From positions 816,001 through 880,000 of the forward strand of contig NZ_AP018786.1 in assembly GCF_003609995.1 (NCBI RefSeq): a DNA stretch of 64,000 nucleotides. The letters run 5' to 3'. Both the position numbers and the translations under genes were made by a program. Source of the stretch: Sutterella megalosphaeroides. GTDB lineage: Bacteria; Pseudomonadota; Gammaproteobacteria; Burkholderiales; Burkholderiaceae_F. Below are positions 50,908 through 59,393 of the stretch, piece after piece; within the stretch, counting starts at the first letter, position 1; each line of letters starts with the position of its first letter. Below the pieces are notes generated by a model. It saw only the letters and a program-made list of their open reading frames with translations, did not search any database and was not told where the DNA came from.

Positions 50908-52845
50908 ATGCAAAACACCAAGCTCCTCTCGCTTTCCGCCGCGCTCCTCGCCGTGATGGCGACCAATGCCGTGGCTGCCGAGAACAAGGTCGACCTTCCG
51001 CGCACCCTCGACGGCTATGTCGCTCAGGACAAAGCCTTCTGGGACTACCTCAAGGCCAACCACCCCTATTTCAAGTACCTCAAAGAAGGTCGTGTCGTCG
51101 GTAAGTTCACGATGTCCGACCGCAACGAAGAGTGGGTTGAATTCGGGGGCGGCGACAAGTACCACCAGGACACGGGCCGCAAGGCTGCCGTGACCTATCG
51201 TCTGCCGTACGAATCCTTCCTCGACCTTCCGAACAACTACGTCGGTCCGAAGAAGTGCGGCGAATGCCACCCGGCTCAGTACGAAAAGTGGGAACGCTCC
51301 CGCCACAACAAGATCGTCCGCTTCCCTGAAGAACTCACGGAAGTCGGCGGCGACATGAAGAAGCCCCTTTACAATTCGAAGGCCTCCGTCCTGCCGGAAG
51401 GCATTGAAGCCGATGACGTCTTCGTCATCATGGGCACGCCCCGCACGAAGTACGGCTTCGTCGACAAGTGGCTCGTTCGCGGTACGTACCACGTCGAAGG
51501 CGGCAACATCAGCCAGGGCACCGGCAAGATCGTTGCGGGCGGCAACCAGTTCTCCCGCAACTGGGCCGAACACATCACTCCGGAAGTTGCCAAGAAGATC
51601 AACGCCTGGGATCCGACCTTCCCTGTGAAGCTCGAAGACTTCGGCGCCCAGTCCTCCAACGTCTGGGGCTTCAACTCCTACGGTTCGTCGAACCGCACGC
51701 AGGCCATGTTCCAGCCGGGCTCGTCCTACTGCGAAATCTGCCATACGTGGAAGTTCGACTTCAAGAGCCAGGACGAACTCTTCGCCGCTTTGGGCGATGC
51801 CAAGAAGTTGCGCTCGCACACGATCGCCAAGGGCGTTTCGTGTGAAGAATGCCACGGCGCCGGCGCTCACCTTTACGGTGCTCGCGGTGCGGGCATGCCG
51901 TCCGATTGCGAACGTTGCCACCAGCGCTTCGTCTACAACCAGGACGACGCCAAGAACAACTTCAAGACCCCGTTCAACAGCTACTTCAAGAGTTTCTGCC
52001 CGGCTTGCGGTACCGAAGGTTCGCAGTCCCACTACACGAAGCACTATCAGAAGGGCATGCGTTGCACGACCTGCCACGACCCGCATGAAGTGACCTCGAA
52101 CGACTGGGCTTCGCACTACACCGTCCCGAACCTGAAGAAGCAGTGCCAGGATTGCCATACGACGGCTGCCGAATTCTTCGCTCAGGGGGGCACCCACAGC
52201 CGCAACAGCTGCGAATCGTGCCATATGCCGATGATGGGTTCGTGCGAAAACTTCGCCGCGATCCAGCGTCCGGACCTCGCCGGCTTCGACAACGTCCGCC
52301 GCAGCCATATGTGGCGTATTCTCGTCGACCCGGAAAAGAAGTCGATCAATCCGCCTGCCGGCGCCAAGGACCGCAAGCTCACCAACCCGAAGGGCTGGAA
52401 CCTCACGAAGGATGACGGTCGTCCCTACATCGACCTGATGTGGAGCTGCGGCCGCACGGCGTTTGCCGACCGCTACCTCGTCGAATCGATGGGCTGCCAC
52501 AGCCCGATCCAGTCGAAGTTCCCGGAAAGCATGCGCTTCAAGGATCAGAAGACGATCTACAACAAGGTCATCGCTTGGCAGACCCCCGTTAAGGAAGGCT
52601 ACGCCAAGATCACGGCCGACCTGCTGACGATCCAGGACAAGCTCGAAGTCGCCAAGATCTCGGATGCCGAACGCGCTCAGGTTCTGCTCTATGTGGAACA
52701 GGCCCGCAAGAACGCCGCCAAGATCAAGGATGACGGTTCGTGGGGCGTCCACGGTCCGAAGTATGCGAAGACCCTCGTGAACGAAGGCAAGACCTTCTGC
52801 GAACAGGCTCTCGCCATCCTCGACAAGAAGACGGCCGCCAAGTAA
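50908..52845 (+). CDS. mccA: Octaheme dissimilatory sulfite reductase, MccA type
   Basis: A 645-residue periplasmic multiheme cytochrome c with signal peptide (ALLAVMATNAVAA). Seven CxxCH sites are at 117 (CGECH), 275 (CEICH), 312 (CEECH), 334 (CERCH), 386 (CTTCH), 413 (CQDCH) and 435 (CESCH). The eighth is a CX15CH site, C514 to C530-H531, the diagnostic active-site heme motif of the copper sulfite reductase MccA. Extra cysteines at 364, 367 and 446 are candidates for the copper ligands. Known MccA proteins reduce sulfite to sulfide in six-electron steps. The usual mccBCD partners (isomerase, NrfC/NrfD-like quinol module) are absent here, so electron supply must come from elsewhere. Codon use is more uniform than in the neighbours, suggesting high expression. 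AAGGAG precedes the ATG. Confidence 0.93.
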   Translation: MQNTKLLSLSAALLAVMATNAVAAENKVDLPRTLDGYVAQDKAFWDYLKANHPYFKYLKEGRVVGKFTMSDRNEEWVEFGGGDKYHQDTGRKAAVTYRLPYESFLDLPNNYVGPKKCGECHPAQYEKWERSRHNKIVRFPEELTEVGGDMKKPLYNSKASVLPEGIEADDVFVIMGTPRTKYGFVDKWLVRGTYHVEGGNISQGTGKIVAGGNQFSRNWAEHITPEVAKKINAWDPTFPVKLEDFGAQSSNVWGFNSYGSSNRTQAMFQPGSSYCEICHTWKFDFKSQDELFAALGDAKKLRSHTIAKGVSCEECHGAGAHLYGARGAGMPSDCERCHQRFVYNQDDAKNNFKTPFNSYFKSFCPACGTEGSQSHYTKHYQKGMRCTTCHDPHEVTSNDWASHYTVPNLKKQCQDCHTTAAEFFAQGGTHSRNSCESCHMPMMGSCENFAAIQRPDLAGFDNVRRSHMWRILVDPEKKSINPPAGAKDRKLTNPKGWNLTKDDGRPYIDLMWSCGRTAFADRYLVESMGCHSPIQSKFPESMRFKDQKTIYNKVIAWQTPVKEGYAKITADLLTIQDKLEVAKISDAERAQVLLYVEQARKNAAKIKDDGSWGVHGPKYAKTLVNEGKTFCEQALAILDKKTAAK

Positions 52846-52957
52846 GTCCGTCGGCGATCGAAGGGAGGTCTTGCTTGGTCGCTGCCCCCTTCGATCGTTA
52901 AACTGGCTCCTTGGGTCTCTTCGAGGGAAGGACGGGTTGCTCGCCCTTCCCTCTCCG

Positions 52958-53034
52958 TATAATCGGGGAGCCCGACGGTCGACGACCGATCCGCAAAATG
53001 CCGACGTGCGATGTTCTTCGCACGCCGGCGTTTT
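52958..53034 (+). ncRNA. Candidate short RNA: -10 box then terminator
   Basis: A perfect TATAAT (52958-52963, weak TTGCTC 15 bp upstream) is followed about 35 bases later by an 11-bp stem GCCGACGTGCG/CGCACGCCGGC (53000-53029, one mismatch) and GTTTT. Transcription from this box would yield an RNA of roughly 65 nucleotides. The hairpin may instead simply terminate mccA. A second hairpin, GAGGGAAGG/CCTTCCCTC, overlaps the -35 region at 52923-52953. Confidence 0.4.
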
Positions 53035-53082
53035 CTTCTCTCCCCATACCTCCCTCAAACCTTTCCCCGAACCCGACACCTC

Positions 53083-53385
53083 ATGCGCGGACGTCCTCGA
53101 AAATTCGTCGCCACGCTCACCCCCGAAGAAAAAGAACGGCTCCTAAGCGTCGCCCATGCGGAAGCAACCCGGGACCGTCGCGTTGAGCGTGCGCGCATCA
53201 TCCTTCTGAGCAACAGCGGGCACCGCAGCGTCGACATTGCGGAGATGCTCTCCGTGTCGCTTTCGACCGTGAGCAAAGTGATCAAGCGCTGGAGCGAACT
53301 CGGCGCCGACCGCGCGATCGAGGACATGCACCGCTCGGGCCGCCCCCCGACGAAAAAGGCGGCGGAGCCCGACAAGTCCGAATAA
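53083..53385 (+). CDS. Orphan helix-turn-helix protein, IS630-transposase N-terminal type
   Basis: A 100-residue homeodomain-like protein. ERARIILLSNSGHRSVDIAEMLSVSLSTVSKVIKRWSELGADRAIEDMHRSGRPP matches the DNA-binding front end of IS630-family transposases. The DDE catalytic domain is missing; the frame stops shortly after the usual linker (RPPTKKAAEPDKSE), and nothing downstream restores it. No terminal repeats are visible. The reading frame is clean, so it may be a domesticated DNA-binding protein rather than debris. It lies 237 bp after mccA and might act locally, but that is conjecture. Confidence 0.7.
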   Translation: MRGRPRKFVATLTPEEKERLLSVAHAEATRDRRVERARIILLSNSGHRSVDIAEMLSVSLSTVSKVIKRWSELGADRAIEDMHRSGRPPTKKAAEPDKSE

Positions 53386-53494
53386 AGCTCGAACAAAGCC
53401 CGTCGAACACCCGAAATGAAACGGCGCGAAAGCTCTTCCGAGGCCTTCGCGCCGTTTTGTTCGGTCCGTATTCGGCCGTACCAGGCCGTACGTC

Positions 53495-54163
53495 TCAGCT
53501 TTCGCTCTTCGGAGAAAAATCCGCGAGCCGCGCCTTCTTTTCGGGTGCGTTGCAAAAGTCGACGACGGGACAGCGTTCGCACTCGGGCGAGCGCGCCTTG
53601 CAGCAGTAGCGCCCGTGGAGTAGCAGGTAGTGGTGCGCTTCCTTGAGGTAGGCCTTCGGCACCGCCTTGAGGAGCTTCTCTTCTACCTCGTCGGGCGTCT
53701 TTCCGCGGGCGAAGCCCGTACGGTTCGAGACGCGGAAAATGTGCGTGTCGACCGCAATCGTCGGGTGTCCGAAGGCGACGTTGAGAACGACGTTCGCCGT
53801 CTTGCGCCCGACCCCGGGGAGGGCGACGAGCTTCTCAAAATCCTCGGGCACCTCGCCGCCGTATTCGTCGCGAAGGATTTCGGAGAGCTTCACGACGTTT
53901 TTCGCCTTGTTGCGGTAGAGCCCGATCGTCTGGATGAAGGGTGTCAAGCCCTCGACCCCGAGGGCCGCGATCGCCTCGGGGGTATTCGCGATGGGAAAGA
54001 GTTTCGCCGTGGCGATGTTCACGCCCTTGTCGGTTGCCTGGGCGGAAAGCACGACCGCAACGAGCAGTTCGAAGGGCGTCGTGTAGTTGAGTTCCGACTT
54101 CGGATTCGGATGGGCAGCGGCAAGCGCCGCCATGAAGGCTTCGCGATCGGCTTTGCGGACCAT
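53495..54163 (-). CDS. nth: Endonuclease III
   Basis: A 222-residue bifunctional DNA glycosylase/AP lyase acting on oxidised pyrimidines. LSAQATDKGVNIATAKLF and GLYRNKAKNVVKL lead to the helix-hairpin-helix LPGVGRKTANVVLNVAF with its catalytic lysine, and VDTHIFRVSNRTG holds the catalytic aspartate. CKARSPECERCPVVDFC provides the [4Fe-4S] cluster. It is the last gene of an fpr-rnfB-nth run, with nine bases separating it from rnfB. Confidence 0.95.
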   Translation of the reverse strand: MVRKADREAFMAALAAAHPNPKSELNYTTPFELLVAVVLSAQATDKGVNIATAKLFPIANTPEAIAALGVEGLTPFIQTIGLYRNKAKNVVKLSEILRDEYGGEVPEDFEKLVALPGVGRKTANVVLNVAFGHPTIAVDTHIFRVSNRTGFARGKTPDEVEEKLLKAVPKAYLKEAHHYLLLHGRYCCKARSPECERCPVVDFCNAPEKKARLADFSPKSES

Positions 54164-54172
54164 GGCAGCTCC

Positions 54173-54790
54173 TTATTTCGAGGCGCGTACGCGCGCCATG
54201 ATGTCGGCGATGAGGCCGGAGGGGGCGCCGCCTTGAGCGGCAGCCGCCGGGCGGCGCGCTTCGAGGCGGGACTTCTCTTCGGCCGCGCGACGCACGCCCC
54301 GTGCCCAGGCCTCTTCGTAGTGTTCGCGCGCCCGGTCGGCGTCCTCGTCCGTCCACTCGGTCCCGGTTTCGACGTAGTCGATGCAGTCCATCGGACAGGC
54401 GGGCGCACAGAGGGCGCAGCCCGTGCAGCGCGATTCGATCACGGCGTGGAGGCGCTTGGGAGCCCCCGCAATCGAATCGGTCGGGCAGACCTTCACGCAC
54501 CAGCCGCAGCCGATGCACTCGGCCGCGCGGATGCGGGCCGTCGCGAAGGGAACCTCGTGACCGTACTCGGGGTCGAGGTCGACGACGGGCGCACCCGTCA
54601 CGCGGGCGAGCTTCGCGATCCCGCGCGCGCCCCCGGGGGCGCAGCGGTTGATGGGAGCAAGCCCCTCGGCAATCGCCTCGGCGTAGGCTGCGCACCCGTC
54701 GAAGCCGCACTGACGGCACTGGGTTTGAGGAAGCGCACGGTCGACGGCTTCGGCCGAAGCGCGGTTGGGGTTGGAATTGAAGTGCGTCAT
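54173..54790 (-). CDS. rsxB: RnfB/RsxB-like ferredoxin
   Basis: A 205-residue iron-sulfur protein. It opens with the Fer4_7-type LPQTQCRQCGFDGCAAYAEAIAEG that characterises RnfB, then has two classical clusters, CIGCGWCVKVCP and CTGCALCAPACP. The N-terminal membrane helix of full RnfB is missing, so it is probably soluble. Betaproteobacteria commonly carry this short form beside nth without the other rnf genes. It may maintain the reduced state of redox-sensing or repair clusters. The ATG at 54790 lies seven bases after the fpr stop. Confidence 0.9.
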   Translation of the reverse strand: MTHFNSNPNRASAEAVDRALPQTQCRQCGFDGCAAYAEAIAEGLAPINRCAPGGARGIAKLARVTGAPVVDLDPEYGHEVPFATARIRAAECIGCGWCVKVCPTDSIAGAPKRLHAVIESRCTGCALCAPACPMDCIDYVETGTEWTDEDADRAREHYEEAWARGVRRAAEEKSRLEARRPAAAAQGGAPSGLIADIMARVRASK

Positions 54791-54797
54791 CGATCGA

Positions 54798-55541
54798 TTA
54801 CCAGAAATTTTCCGCGACGAGCTGCCCGGGCTTCCCGAAGCGGGGCGAGACGATGCCGCGCGCCTTGAAGACCGCACGCGTGGCCGTGATGAAGTCGGGG
54901 TTGCCGCAGAGAAGAACGCGCGACGCTTCGGGCGTGATGCGCTTTCCGACGTGCGCTTCGAGTTCGCCCGATTCGAGGAGCGCGGGAATGCGGCCCGAAA
55001 GGTCGCCGCGGCGACCGTCTTCTTCTTCGCGGGTCGTGGAAACGACGAGCGTGAATTCGCCCGGGAACGCCGTATCGACGAGTTCGCGCGCGACGGCGGC
55101 GTCTTCGAAATTGCGTACGCTCAGAACGAGCACCACGTCCTTGCGGTCTTCCCACAGGGACTTCGAGCGGAGCATCGAGAGGAAGGGCGAAAGGCCCGAG
55201 CCCGTCGCGAAGAACCAGAGGGTTTCGCCCCCGGGGATGCGGCGGGGCAAAAGGTTCCCTTCGGCGGCGCCGTCAAGGAGCGCGGTTTCGCCCGGCTCCA
55301 GATCGGTAAGGCGCGGGGAGAGGGCGCCTCCCTCGACGCGCGTTACGAGAAAGCGAAGAACGTTTTCTTCCGGAGCGGACGCGACGGAATAAGCGCGCAT
55401 GAGGGGATCGGCTCCTTCGACGGGAAGACCGATGCGGGCGAACTGGCCCGCTTCGAAGGACCAGCCTTCGGGGCGCGTGAATTCGAGCACGAAGAGGTTC
55501 GGAGCGGCCCGGCGTTTCGACGTAAGCGTGATGGTCTGCAT
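54798..55541 (-). CDS. fpr: Ferredoxin-NADP+ reductase
   Basis: A 247-residue FAD enzyme passing electrons between NADPH and ferredoxins or flavodoxins. RAYSVASAPEE is the FAD-binding RxYSxxS motif, ATGSGLSPFLSML binds NADP, LCGNPDFI is the later NADP motif, and a C-terminal AENFW ends in the stacking aromatic residue. ATG 55541 gives standard length; the ORF to 55625 is rejected. It heads the fpr-rnfB-nth run and is followed upstream by fdxA, which makes a small redox cluster. Confidence 0.93.
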   Translation of the reverse strand: MQTITLTSKRRAAPNLFVLEFTRPEGWSFEAGQFARIGLPVEGADPLMRAYSVASAPEENVLRFLVTRVEGGALSPRLTDLEPGETALLDGAAEGNLLPRRIPGGETLWFFATGSGLSPFLSMLRSKSLWEDRKDVVLVLSVRNFEDAAVARELVDTAFPGEFTLVVSTTREEEDGRRGDLSGRIPALLESGELEAHVGKRITPEASRVLLCGNPDFITATRAVFKARGIVSPRFGKPGQLVAENFW

Positions 55542-55714
55542 GACGATTCCAAAAGTCGTGATTCGGTGTCGGCGCGAAAAGTCGCTTCTCGGAGGGCGCA
55601 GGCACGAAGGCCCGCAGGCTCTCATTGGCTCCGAGCGTCGCGGCGCAACCGATGGATTCGGGAAATGCTACCACGCTCGGGGGGCGCGCCCGAAGCGCCG
55701 TCGGATCTACTCAA

Positions 55715-55745
55715 AAAGAACGGCCCCCGCTGCGGGCGGAGGCCG
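55715..55745 (-). terminator. Intrinsic terminator after fdxA
   Basis: On the minus strand CGGCCTCCG pairs with CGGGGGCCG (one GU pair), followed by TTCTTTTTGA. Confidence 0.75.
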
Positions 55746-55778
55746 GTCGTTGCGTGTCGGATGTTTGACGCCGCGCGA

Positions 55779-56102
55779 TCAGCGCTTCAGGAAGCGGATC
55801 TTGTTCGGCACGCCGCGCCATTCGTCGGCGTCGTCCGCGTAGGGCTTGCGATGCGTGATGGAGGGCCATTCGCGCGCGAGCTCGGCGTTGAGCGCGATGA
55901 ATTCGCGCTGGTCCTCGGGGACGTCTTCTTCGGCATAGATCGCAGCTTCGGGGCATTCGGGAATGCACACGGCGCAGTCGATGCATTCGTCGGGGTCGAT
56001 CACGAGGAAGTTCGGACCTTCGCGGAAGCAGTCCACCGGGCAGACGTCAACGCAGTCGGTACGCTTGCAGCCGATGCAGGCTTCGCAAACAACGTGAGGC
56101 AT
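55779..56102 (-). CDS. fdxA: Seven-iron ferredoxin FdxA
   Basis: A 107-residue ferredoxin of the FdxA type. [20 protein letters not shown] binds the [3Fe-4S] centre and contributes to the second cluster, and [12 protein letters not shown] gives the [4Fe-4S] centre. The C-terminal tail ([20 protein letters not shown]) is the family's signature. It is a likely partner of the adjacent Fpr. Confidence 0.96.
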   Translation of the reverse strand: MPHVVCEACIGCKRTDCVDVCPVDCFREGPNFLVIDPDECIDCAVCIPECPEAAIYAEEDVPEDQREFIALNAELAREWPSITHRKPYADDADEWRGVPNKIRFLKR

Positions 56103-56224
56103 AGTCAGAAGTCTCCGTTCGAGAGAGGGTCCGACGGGCGGGGTCGTCGTCCTTCGGGCCAGTACTGAATAGGGGAAAGCGCGTCGCCCGTGAGGGCGAA
56201 CGCGCGAAACAAAACATTGTAAAA

Positions 56225-56252
56225 CAAAGGCGGGCGGCCGTGCGACCGCCCG
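56225..56252 (-). terminator. Hairpin after the CoA-disulfide reductase gene
   Basis: Stem CGGGCGG/CCGCCCG (56231-56237, 56246-56252), followed on the minus strand by CCTTTGTTTT. It is positioned just downstream of the stop at 56288. Confidence 0.65.
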
Positions 56253-56287
56253 ATCGGGAGAGGAGGAACTCTCCCGAAAGCGGCGTG

Positions 56288-57997
56288 TCAGCCGCGCGTG
56301 CGGTGCCAGTACTGCATGCCGCCCGTGAGGATGTAGACGTTTTCGAATCCGTCGCCCTGCAGGATGCGGCTTGCGGTGTGCGCGCGCACGCCGCGGCGGC
56401 AGACGACGACCACGGTCTTCCCTTCGGGGATTTCGTCCGTGCGGTCGCGCAGTTCGCCGAGCGGAATGTGAACGAGCGGGTAGTCGAGTCGGTCGTCGGC
56501 CAACTCGGACGCTTCGCGCACGTCGAGAATCGTCACGTTCTCGGGTGTATTGGGGACGTTCTCACCGAGATAGGGGGCCTTGCCTTCCATGAGGTCGGCC
56601 AATTCCTGCGGTTCGATGAAGCGGGCGAGGTCCTGCATGATGTTTTCTCCGATGTGACCGACGACGTTGACGGGATCCTTGGGGCTGCCGGTCTGGGGAG
56701 CGTAGCAGAGGTCGAGCTGCGCGAGGTCGCGCACGGTCGCGCCGAACCGCATCGCGGTCGAAAGGACGTCGATGCGCTTGTCGGCGCCGTCGCGGCCGAT
56801 CGCCTGAGCGCCGAGAAGCTTTCCCTTCGTGTCGAAGAGAATCTTGAGAAGGAGGGGTTTCGCGCCCGGGTACCACGCGACGTGGCTCGCCGTTTCGATC
56901 GTAGCGCGGTAGAAGTCCTTGCGGGGCTTCAGGCCTTCGTTCAACAGGGTCTGCTCGTTTTTGCCGGTCGACGCCCACAAGAGGCCGAAAAGCGATACGG
57001 CGTTCGTGCCGAACCCGCCCGGAAGCGGCTTGGGGTCGAGCCCCGCAATGGCGTCCGCCGCTTCGCGCGCTTCCTTGACGGCGGTACCCGCCAACATCAT
57101 CGGGCGCTCTTCCCCCGTCACGGGGTCGGTCGACGTGGCGACGTCCCCGACCGCATAGATCGAGGGGTCGCTCGTGCGCATGAGGCCGTCCGTGAGGATC
57201 GTGTCGCGCGGCCCGAGCGTGAGGCCCGCGTCGCGCGCAAGGGACGAGCGGGGCGCGACGCCCGCGGCGCTCACGAGGTAGTCGACCGCAAGCGTCTCGC
57301 CCGTCGAGAGCGTGAGGTTAAGCAGCCCGTCGGCGCGCTTTTCCGCCTTCGCAACGGACGTTTCCATGTGCCAGACCATGCGCGGTTCGCCGCACGTCGC
57401 GGCACGGCGGAAGAAGTCGGAGAGCGCCGGGTCGTTGCGACCCATGATCGTGCGACCGTACTCGAAAAGGTGCACGGTGCCGCCGCGGCGGATGACGTTT
57501 TCCGCGGTTTCAAGACCCACGGCGCCGCCGCCTACGATCCCGACCGTAAGATCGGGCTTCGCGTCGACCGCGGCGCGAAGGCGATCGGCGTCTTCGGGGC
57601 GCCACAGGGGGAAGGCGTTCTCTTTGAAGCCTTCGACGGGCAGCATGCGGGGTTCGGCCCCGGTCGCGAGCACGAGCACATCGTAGGATTCGGTGAAGAC
57701 CTCGAACGTCGCAAGGTTTTTGACAGTCACGCACTTTTTCTCGCGGTCGATCGAGAGCACTTCGTGACGCTCGCGCACGTCGACCCCCTGAATGCGGCGC
57801 AGCGCTGCGGCACTCGTCGCAAAGAGGGACGTGCGCTCGACCTCGTCGCCCACATAGTAGGGAAGGGCGCAGTTTGCAAAGGAAATGCGCTCGCCGCGCT
57901 CGAAGAGCACGACATCGGCCGAAGAGGCCATGAGGCGCTTCAGGCGCGTGGCGGTGCTGACACCGGCGGCCACGCCGCCCACGATCACGATTCGCAT
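56288..57997 (-). CDS. CoA-disulfide/persulfide reductase fused to rhodanese
   Basis: A 569-residue NAD(P)H-dependent flavoprotein with a C-terminal rhodanese domain. [22 protein letters not shown] binds [15 protein letters not shown] holds the single redox cysteine of CoA-disulfide reductases (C43), and [17 protein letters not shown] binds the nicotinamide cofactor. The rhodanese domain ([11 protein letters not shown], then [14 protein letters not shown] with its persulfide-carrying cysteine) fills about residues 470-569. Fusions of this type reduce CoA disulfide, CoA persulfide or polysulfide. A role in sulfur handling fits the nearby sulfite reductase. The ATG at 57997 follows GGAGGA. Divergent from dinB. 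Confidence 0.92.
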   Translation of the reverse strand: MRIVIVGGVAAGVSTATRLKRLMASSADVVLFERGERISFANCALPYYVGDEVERTSLFATSAAALRRIQGVDVRERHEVLSIDREKKCVTVKNLATFEVFTESYDVLVLATGAEPRMLPVEGFKENAFPLWRPEDADRLRAAVDAKPDLTVGIVGGGAVGLETAENVIRRGGTVHLFEYGRTIMGRNDPALSDFFRRAATCGEPRMVWHMETSVAKAEKRADGLLNLTLSTGETLAVDYLVSAAGVAPRSSLARDAGLTLGPRDTILTDGLMRTSDPSIYAVGDVATSTDPVTGEERPMMLAGTAVKEAREAADAIAGLDPKPLPGGFGTNAVSLFGLLWASTGKNEQTLLNEGLKPRKDFYRATIETASHVAWYPGAKPLLLKILFDTKGKLLGAQAIGRDGADKRIDVLSTAMRFGATVRDLAQLDLCYAPQTGSPKDPVNVVGHIGENIMQDLARFIEPQELADLMEGKAPYLGENVPNTPENVTILDVREASELADDRLDYPLVHIPLGELRDRTDEIPEGKTVVVVCRRGVRAHTASRILQGDGFENVYILTGGMQYWHRTRG

Positions 57998-58127
57998 GGG
58001 TTCCTCCGGGTGAAATACGAATTCGTCGGTTGTGAGGCATTGTACGGGGCGACCTTGGGAAAGGACACCGTGAAAACAGACACTCCATGCCCGTTTGTTG
58101 GTAGGCAGAACGGGCGATAATGCGCGC

Positions 58128-59276
58128 ATGACTTCGAAAGGAACGATCCCGCCCATCTTCACGAACGATACGTCGCGACGCATCGTGCACGTCGACATGG
58201 ACGCGTTTTATGCGTCGGTCGAGCAACGCGACCGGCCCGAGCTGCGCGGCCGGCCGATTGCCGTCGGGCACGAGGACGGGCGCGGGGTCGTGGCGACCGC
58301 GAGTTACGAAGCGAGGCGCTTCGGCGTTCGAAGCGCGATGCCGAGCCGCCGTGCGAGGGAGCTTTGCCCCGAACTCATTTTCGTCCCGTCGCGGATCGCC
58401 TACTACCGCGAAGTCTCGGCGCAGATTCACGACATCTTTCACCGCTACACCGACGTGGTCGAGCCCTTGTCGCTCGACGAAGCGTTTCTCGACGTGACGG
58501 GAAACAAATTGGGCCTCGAAGTCGGCACCGAGGTCGCACGCCGCATCAAAGAGGACATTCGGCGCGAGCTCAATCTCGTCGCGAGCGCGGGCGTTTCCTA
58601 CAACAAGTTTCTCGCGAAGATCGCCTCGGACTTTAGGAAGCCCGACGGCCTCTGCACGATCCACCCGTCGCGCGCGATCGCCTTCATCGATCGGCTCCCC
58701 GTCGAAGCGCTCTGGGGCGTGGGACCCGCGACGGCGCGGCGCTTTCACGAGATGGGGATAACAACCGCTCCGCAGGTGCGGGCGCTTCCGCTTTCGGTCC
58801 TCACGGACGTTTTCGGGCAGGCGGGTGTGATGTTCTACAAGTTCGTTCGCGGGATCGACGACCGCCCCGTATTGGCCGAGCGCGTCCGAAAGAGCGTCGG
58901 TTGCGAAGAAACGTTCGAAACGGACATCGGCGCGCTTGATGCGCTCCGCGCGGAGCTCTCGGCGGTCGCCGAAGAGCTCGCGCGCCGCATGAGGAAAGCC
59001 GCGTTCGCCGGCCGCACGCTGACCCTCAAAGTGCGCTTCTCGGATTTCACGACGATCACCCGCAGCACGACTCGCCCGGGCGCGTGGCCCGCCGACCCTG
59101 CGGCACTTTCCGAGGGCGGCTGCGAGCTGCTCTCGGGCGTGGCGATCCCGCCCGAGGGCGTGCGGCTTTTGGGGCTTTCGGTGAGTTCGCCCGTGTCGGG
59201 AGTTTCGGAGGGTTCGGGCGGCTCGGGCAGCTCGGAACGCGCCGCCCCGCGGTCGGAACAGGGGACGCTCTTTTGA
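58128..59276 (+). CDS. dinB: DNA polymerase IV
   Basis: A 382-residue Y-family translesion polymerase. RRIVHVDMDAFYASVEQRD and PLSLDEAFLDVT hold the metal-binding carboxylates, VSYNKFLAKIASDFRKP and GVGPATARRFHEMGI follow, and a little-finger domain completes it. The C-terminus ends EQGTLF, a beta-clamp binding motif, after a Gly/Ser-rich linker. The ATG at 58128 is the only frame-compatible start near the family N-terminus. Short decamer repeats overlap the stop. Confidence 0.95.
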   Translation: MTSKGTIPPIFTNDTSRRIVHVDMDAFYASVEQRDRPELRGRPIAVGHEDGRGVVATASYEARRFGVRSAMPSRRARELCPELIFVPSRIAYYREVSAQIHDIFHRYTDVVEPLSLDEAFLDVTGNKLGLEVGTEVARRIKEDIRRELNLVASAGVSYNKFLAKIASDFRKPDGLCTIHPSRAIAFIDRLPVEALWGVGPATARRFHEMGITTAPQVRALPLSVLTDVFGQAGVMFYKFVRGIDDRPVLAERVRKSVGCEETFETDIGALDALRAELSAVAEELARRMRKAAFAGRTLTLKVRFSDFTTITRSTTRPGAWPADPAALSEGGCELLSGVAIPPEGVRLLGLSVSSPVSGVSEGSGGSGSSERAAPRSEQGTLF

Positions 59277-59320
59277 AGCGCCTTGAAGCGCCTTGAGGCG
59301 TCTTGACTGCTCTTGAAAAA
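59271..59320. repeat. Degenerate 10-bp tandem repeat
   Basis: Units resembling (C/T)CTTGAAGCG occur about five times head to tail, beginning inside the last dinB codons and decaying to the right. Confidence 0.6.
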
Positions 59321-59327
59321 AAAGAAA

Positions 59328-59362
59328 GCGCCGACTTCCCGTTGAGGAGGTCGGCGCGTTTC
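59328..59362. terminator. Bidirectional terminator between dinB and the BPSS1780-type gene
   Basis: Stem GCGCCGAC/GTCGGCGC (59328-59335, 59350-59357), an A-run to the left and GTTTC to the right. Confidence 0.8.
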
Positions 59363-59393
59363 TTATTCGTCGGGAGCGAGATACAGCGAAGGC

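Noticed and set aside
53083-53385. Intact insertion sequence
   Set aside because: Only the DNA-binding domain is present; no DDE domain, terminal inverted repeats or target duplication can be seen.
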